From contig NC_061770.1 of assembly GCF_022458985.1 (NCBI RefSeq), forward strand, positions 34,825,599 to 34,889,598: a stretch of DNA of 64,000 nucleotides, read 5' to 3'. Under the pieces are notes generated by a model. It ran no database searches. It saw only the letters and a list, made by a program, of their open reading frames with translations, and was not told the DNA's origin. Below are positions 59,800 to 64,000 of the stretch, piece after piece. The number at the start of each line of letters is the position of its first letter. Position 1 is the stretch's first letter. A program made the translations under genes and the position numbers. This DNA comes from Mugil cephalus. Lineage: Eukaryota; Chordata; Actinopteri; Mugiliformes; Mugilidae.

Positions 59800-61290
59800 A
59801 AAAAAGTTTAGCACTGGTGGCACAAACATGGGGCCCGCGGGCCGAAACCGGGCCGCCAGGGGCGCAAAAATGTGGCCGCGAGGGATGAACTTGCGTGAAA
59901 AGTGAAAATAAATAAATGACATAGAAGACTTTCACTAAAAGTAATTGATATACTTCATTTGTCCACTAGGGGGGTTTAAGGACATGGCGCAATGGAACTG
60001 AACAGTAGAGGGCAGCAATGTGCTGAAATTGCACTTTTTTTTGTAAAAGTTTAGTCAATTTTTCCCTTTTTTTGATGTTTGTCATTTTCCTAGCGCTGCA
60101 GGAACTCATTCATCCCCACAGATATTAAAATACACTGTCGCACATCTGCACACAACACTCTTTAGCTAAATGTTTTATTTACTGTATATTTTTTGTAAAT
60201 TTTACTTCATTCTTATGTCTACGTCTTATTCTTATATGTTTTTTCTTAAATAATTTCCCTGTGGGCTTCATTAAAGTGATCTTGAATCTTGAGTGTAGAT
60301 ATTTATTGGTTATTGTGCAGTTGTGTTACTGGTTCCTCCGGCTTGAGATCAAACTGAGCTGAACTAAAATGAGTTTGACACCCCTGGTTTAGATCCTACT
60401 CTTAATGTGAGTAAATAAATAAATAAGTAATATATACAGTATATCAGGTTAAATTTAAGCCTTTAACTCGAAATTCTGTCTTCAGACATCTCATTTATAG
60501 TCTCAATACTGGCTCTAAAAAGATAAATTATTTACAGATCTTCACTAAAACAATCTAAAAAAGTATTGACTTTGAAAGTTTTGACTTATAATACTTGTAT
60601 AGTGCATTAAATTTGACTAACAAACAGCTGTTTAGTTAAATTAGCAAATGCTACCATCCCAACACAACTTATTTTTTCATTTTTTTTAATATACTAGTTA
60701 TAAATTATTTAGAAATTAGTAAAAAAAAAATCTAGTATATATTTTATATTAAACAAAAAATATATTCCAATTTTTTTTGGTTCTATTCTTTTGTACTGTA
60801 TTAGTTTAAAATGTGTAGTTGATTAATTAGATGTAAATTAAGATTTTGTTCGTTCATAACTTCCACAAAATAAATAAATTAAAAATCTAACATTAACTTG
60901 CAGCAGCAACTACGAAAAAAAAATGTGCAAAACCTAAAATGTAAACTTGAATATTTACTCATTAGGCCCTTTTAGTTTTGATGATTTTAGCATTTTTTTG
61001 TTGCATGTTGTGTTTACTTTGTGTCCTAGTTTTTGTAATGTTCAATTAAAGTCTTAAATCAGAATATTTGTCTAGTATTTCCTAATTTTTAACGTATAAT
61101 TTAGATTTAAACTTTCTCTTTCTAACGGGAACATGCATAAACCATTTATATATAAAATAAAAAATAAATATATATATATATATATAAATTATATTTTTGT
61201 TATATATATGTTGCATGAATATCCCACTCATACCTTTAATCACTTTATCACAGATTAAAATCTCATCACACGTATTTTTTCCTCCTTCAG
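59800..61290. other. map4k2-men1 intergenic region, repeats
   Basis: 59815-59880 has a GGGGCCCGCGGGCCG-type repeat. 59950-60390 has a related repeat with CAGCAATGTGCTGAAATTGC (also near 57105) and the end GAGTTTGACACCCCTGG. 60400-61240 is AT-rich with (TA)n near 61165-61190. No gene is seen. Confidence 0.5.
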
Positions 61291-61293
61291 GTT

Positions 61294-61299
61294 TTTATT
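61294..61299 (-). promoter_or_regulatory. men1: Candidate men1 polyadenylation signal
   Basis: AATAAA on the minus strand, about 750 nt after the men1 stop codon, gives a 3' UTR of plausible length. An (ATT)n run lies in that UTR at about 61911-61936. Other hexamers closer to the stop (tttatt in 61909-61915) could also serve. Confidence 0.4.
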
Positions 61300-62048
61300 A
61301 CTTGCAGATACAAAAAAAACAAAAACAAGAACAAAAAAAAACCACAAGTCATCAAGCAAATGGATGTAACGGCGGTTGGTGGGTGGGGTGGTGGGGTGGG
61401 GGGGGTAAACAGTGCATGGTCTCCCTGGTCTCTTCTAATCGTAAATAAATCGATCCAGCTCGGCTACTCTCAGAACTCACCTACATTAGAAAAGAACGGA
61501 GGCAAAGTAAGGCAACGACAGAGCTAGCAAGAAAGAAGCTGTCAATAGAGCAGAGTGGACAATGTTACACAGTAACTATCCTAAAATTAATCACTTTTTA
61601 AAAAGGCTTCAGTCGACAAAACAGCTGATATTTACATGTCTGTAGGTTTGCGTTTGGCCTCCACGCGTCCGTGTGCAATTGGCTGCCAATTAAAAAACAC
61701 AAACTACTGATGAGTGAACGCCTGTGACCTATCTAGAAAAATAACAAAAATAAAAACCCGGGGCAGGTTCCCCCCGGGAGCTAAACGTGTTTAAATAAAG
61801 ACGAGAATGAAATGTTCACTCCTTCAGTTCAAACCTGATATGTGACGCTTTCGATCCAGATCGAGAGGGTGTAAAATCCCCCCCCCGGATAAGAAAACAC
61901 TGGTTTTCATTTATTATTATTATTATTATTATTATTAGTTTTTTGTTTTTTTTTCGCTGACAGACAGAACGTCCCTGCTGATGCTGTTCACAGTATCTCC
62001 TACCGCCTCCTACCGCCTCCTACGGCTCTAGCTTTGTTTTGTTTTTTT

Positions 62049-62633
62049 TTACAGTGACTTGCGCTGGCGCTTCATGAAGGACATGGAGTAGTCTCCGGCC
62101 GGCGTGCTCTTCTGCCTCTTCATCTGGACCTGGGACTGGGCGGTGAGCTGCAGCTTGATGGCGCTCGAGTTCACCTTGGCCGCGCACAGCAGCTCCTTCA
62201 TGCCCTTCATCTTCTCGCTCTGGAAGGCGACCACGGGACCCGGCGGGGACGGGGACATGGACGCCTGCTGCTGCTGCTGCTGCTGGGACGTGGGCGAGGA
62301 CGCCGGGCTCGGGCTCGGGGATTTCGGTTTTCCTTCCGAGTCTGCAGCTCGTAGCCCCTGAGAGGAGCGGCGGCGGACGCCCCCCTCCCCGACCTTCTTG
62401 GGCTGAGCTGTGGTTGTGGTGGTTGTTGTTGTTGTTGTTGTTGTTGACGACTGGGAGGACGGGGAGGTGGGAGCTCCAGGAGGAGGAGGAGCAGGAGGAG
62501 GTGAGTTCTGGTCCTCCAGCCTGGACTCCCTCCTCGGGCCTCGTCTGCGGCCTTCGCGGGGGTCCTCGCTGGACTGGTCGTCGTCGTCCTGGGACTCGGG
62601 CTCTTTGGTGATGATCGACACCTTCTGACGCAC
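62049..62633 (-). CDS. men1: Menin, last coding exon (C-terminal 194 residues), 5' partial
   Basis: Menin is a nuclear scaffold that links MLL/KMT2 complexes, JunD and other regulators. The exon opens at the acceptor CAG (62634-62636 on the plus strand reads ctg) with [13 protein letters not shown] and ends in MKRQRKSL, stop TAA at 62049-62051. Conserved with mammalian menin: VRQKV, the [12 protein letters not shown] basic stretch (nuclear-localisation region), [13 protein letters not shown], the [23 protein letters not shown] segment, and the basic C-terminus. Between them lies a low-complexity part: a proline run, about twelve threonines, and seven glutamines encoded by CAG. I do not recall the threonine and glutamine runs from human menin. 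All upstream exons lie beyond the window. Confidence 0.94.
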   Translation of the reverse strand: MRQKVSIITKEPESQDDDDQSSEDPREGRRRGPRRESRLEDQNSPPPAPPPPGAPTSPSSQSSTTTTTTTTTTTTAQPKKVGEGGVRRRSSQGLRAADSEGKPKSPSPSPASSPTSQQQQQQQASMSPSPPGPVVAFQSEKMKGMKELLCAAKVNSSAIKLQLTAQSQVQMKRQKSTPAGDYSMSFMKRQRKSL

Positions 62634-62719
62634 CTGAGGGACCAGAGACACGTTTTTAAAAAGCTCCGACATATAAGACACATATGATATTGAAGATTGA
62701 AAATTGAAGATTAGAAAAT

Positions 62720-63870
62720 TGAACTGATGACAGAGAGCTACAAAATATGGTTGTAATGGGAGTCAATGGGACATTTTTATCCTTGATGATTCATCTGATA
62801 AACAATGGGTCAAAAAATATGGTTATAATGGGAGTCAATGGGACATTTTTGTCCTTTAATGACTCAAAAAGGTAGAAAATTAAACTGATGACAGAGAGTT
62901 AAAAAATATGGTTGTAATGGGAGTCAATGGGACATTTTTGTCCTTAATGACTCGAGCGTAGTAAATTTGTAAATTTTAATCTGATGAACGATGGGTTAAA
63001 AAATCTAGTTATAATGGGAGTCAATGGGATATTTTTTCCTGACTCAAAAGGGTAGGAAATTAAACTGATGACAGAGGGTTAAACGTGTGGTTATAATGGG
63101 AGTCAATGGGACATTTTTATCCTTAATGATTCAAGAAATTAGAAAATTAAACTGATGACAGAGAGTTAAAAAATCTGTTTATAATGGGCGTCAATGGGAC
63201 ATTTTTGTCCTTAATGACTCAAAAAGGTAGAAAATTAAACTGATGACAGAGAGTTAAAAAATATGGTTATAATGGGAGTCAATGGGACATTTTTGTCCTT
63301 GATGATTCAAGAGATTAGAAAATTAAACTGATGACAGAGGGTTAAAAGTGTGGTTGTAATGGGAGTCAATGGGACATTTTTGTCCTTAATGACTCAAAAG
63401 GGTAGAAAATTAAACTGATGAACGATGGGTTAAAAAATCTGGTTAGAATGGGAGTCAATGGGACATTTTTGTCCTTTAATGACTCAAAAAGGTAGAAAAT
63501 TAAACTGATGACAGAGAGTTAAACGTGTGGTTGTAATGGGAGTCAATGGGACATTTTTGTCCTTAATGGCTCAAGAGTTTAGAAAATTACACTGATGACA
63601 GAGGGTTAAAAAATATGGTTAGAATGGGAGTCAATGGGACATTTTTGTCCTTAAAGACTCAAGAGACTCAAAGACTCAAAATTAAACTGATGACAGAGGG
63701 TTAAAAAATGTGGTTATGATTGGAGTCAATGGGACATTTTTGTCCTCGATGATTCAAGAAATTAGAAAATTAAACTGATGAATGATGGGTTAAAAAATAT
63801 GGTTATAATGGGAGTCAATGGGACATTTTTGTCCTTAGAGACACAAGAGCGTAGTAAATTTTAAATCTGA
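62720..63870. repeat. 88-bp tandem repeat, about 13 copies, in men1 intron
   Basis: The core GGGAGTCAATGGGACATTTT recurs at about 62758, 62829, 62919, 63015, 63098, 63185, 63273, 63360, 63449, 63538, 63625, 63720 and 63809. Spacings run from 71 to 96 bp and are mostly 87-90. Each unit adds TGTCCTTAATGACTCAA, AAAATTAAACTGATGACAGA and GAGTTAAAAAATATGGTT. It occupies nearly all of the visible intron before the last men1 exon. Confidence 0.92.
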
Positions 63871-64000
63871 TGCTACACAAAACTAATAATGCACTCAAGT
63901 CAATATTTTAGATAATCTTGGTCATATCCAAGACTGATTTGAAAAAAAAAAAAACAACTTTAGTTCTATTTATTTCCCATAAAAAGTACTTTAATCAAAC

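Noticed and set aside
62207..62683. Second long frame over the men1 exon
   Set aside because: Out-of-frame shadow rich in S, P and R; the conserved menin motifs are in the other frame.
62720..63870. Regular repeat array resembling a CRISPR layout
   Set aside because: The whole 88-bp unit repeats, with no unique spacers, inside an intron of a vertebrate gene. It is a minisatellite.

Overview
This window is vertebrate nuclear DNA. Genes are split into many short exons with consensus GT/AG junctions. It reads as a ray-finned (teleost) fish locus: the proteins are close to but distinct from the mammalian ones, introns are compact, and short terminal-inverted-repeat (TIR) elements and microsatellites are dense. 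The fish assignment is inference; no species can be named. All gene structures were built by hand from splice signals and reading-frame continuity, using remembered family sequences as a guide. Four protein genes and one tRNA gene are supported.

Layout. (1) 564-7397, + strand: last ten coding exons of sf1 (splicing factor 1, branch-point binding protein), whose first exons lie left of the window. (2) 9917-22083, + strand: complete 20-exon pygm (muscle glycogen phosphorylase), 842 codons plus stop, with a TATA box and E-box upstream and a polyadenylation signal at 23130. (3) 26964-59433, - strand: complete 32-coding-exon map4k2 (germinal-centre kinase), about 877 residues, with a kinase domain, a linker and a citron-homology (CNH) domain. 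Its intron 1 is about 10 kb. Intron 2 carries an intact tRNA-Asp(GTC) gene on the same strand. (4) 62049-62633, - strand: last coding exon of men1 (menin); the rest of the gene lies beyond the right edge.

This is the SF1/PYGM/MAP4K2/MEN1 neighbourhood of human 11q13. As I recall the human map, all four genes there point the same way. Here sf1-pygm converge on map4k2-men1, which one inversion of the sf1-pygm segment would explain. The genes are not a pathway; they are long-standing neighbours acting in splicing, glycogen breakdown, JNK/NF-kB stress signalling and chromatin regulation.

The rest is repeats. There are two TIR families in several copies (called A and B here), hAT-like fragments, LINE remnants including a degenerate reverse-transcriptase piece, and telomere-like (CCCTAA-rich) arrays. 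There are also long purine/pyrimidine arrays that make up most of three map4k2 introns, and a 13-copy array of about 88 bp in the men1 intron. I found no convincing new molecular system. The best leads are structural: the inversion, the array-filled introns, a dispersed element carrying telomere-like arrays, and an in-frame tandem acceptor in sf1.
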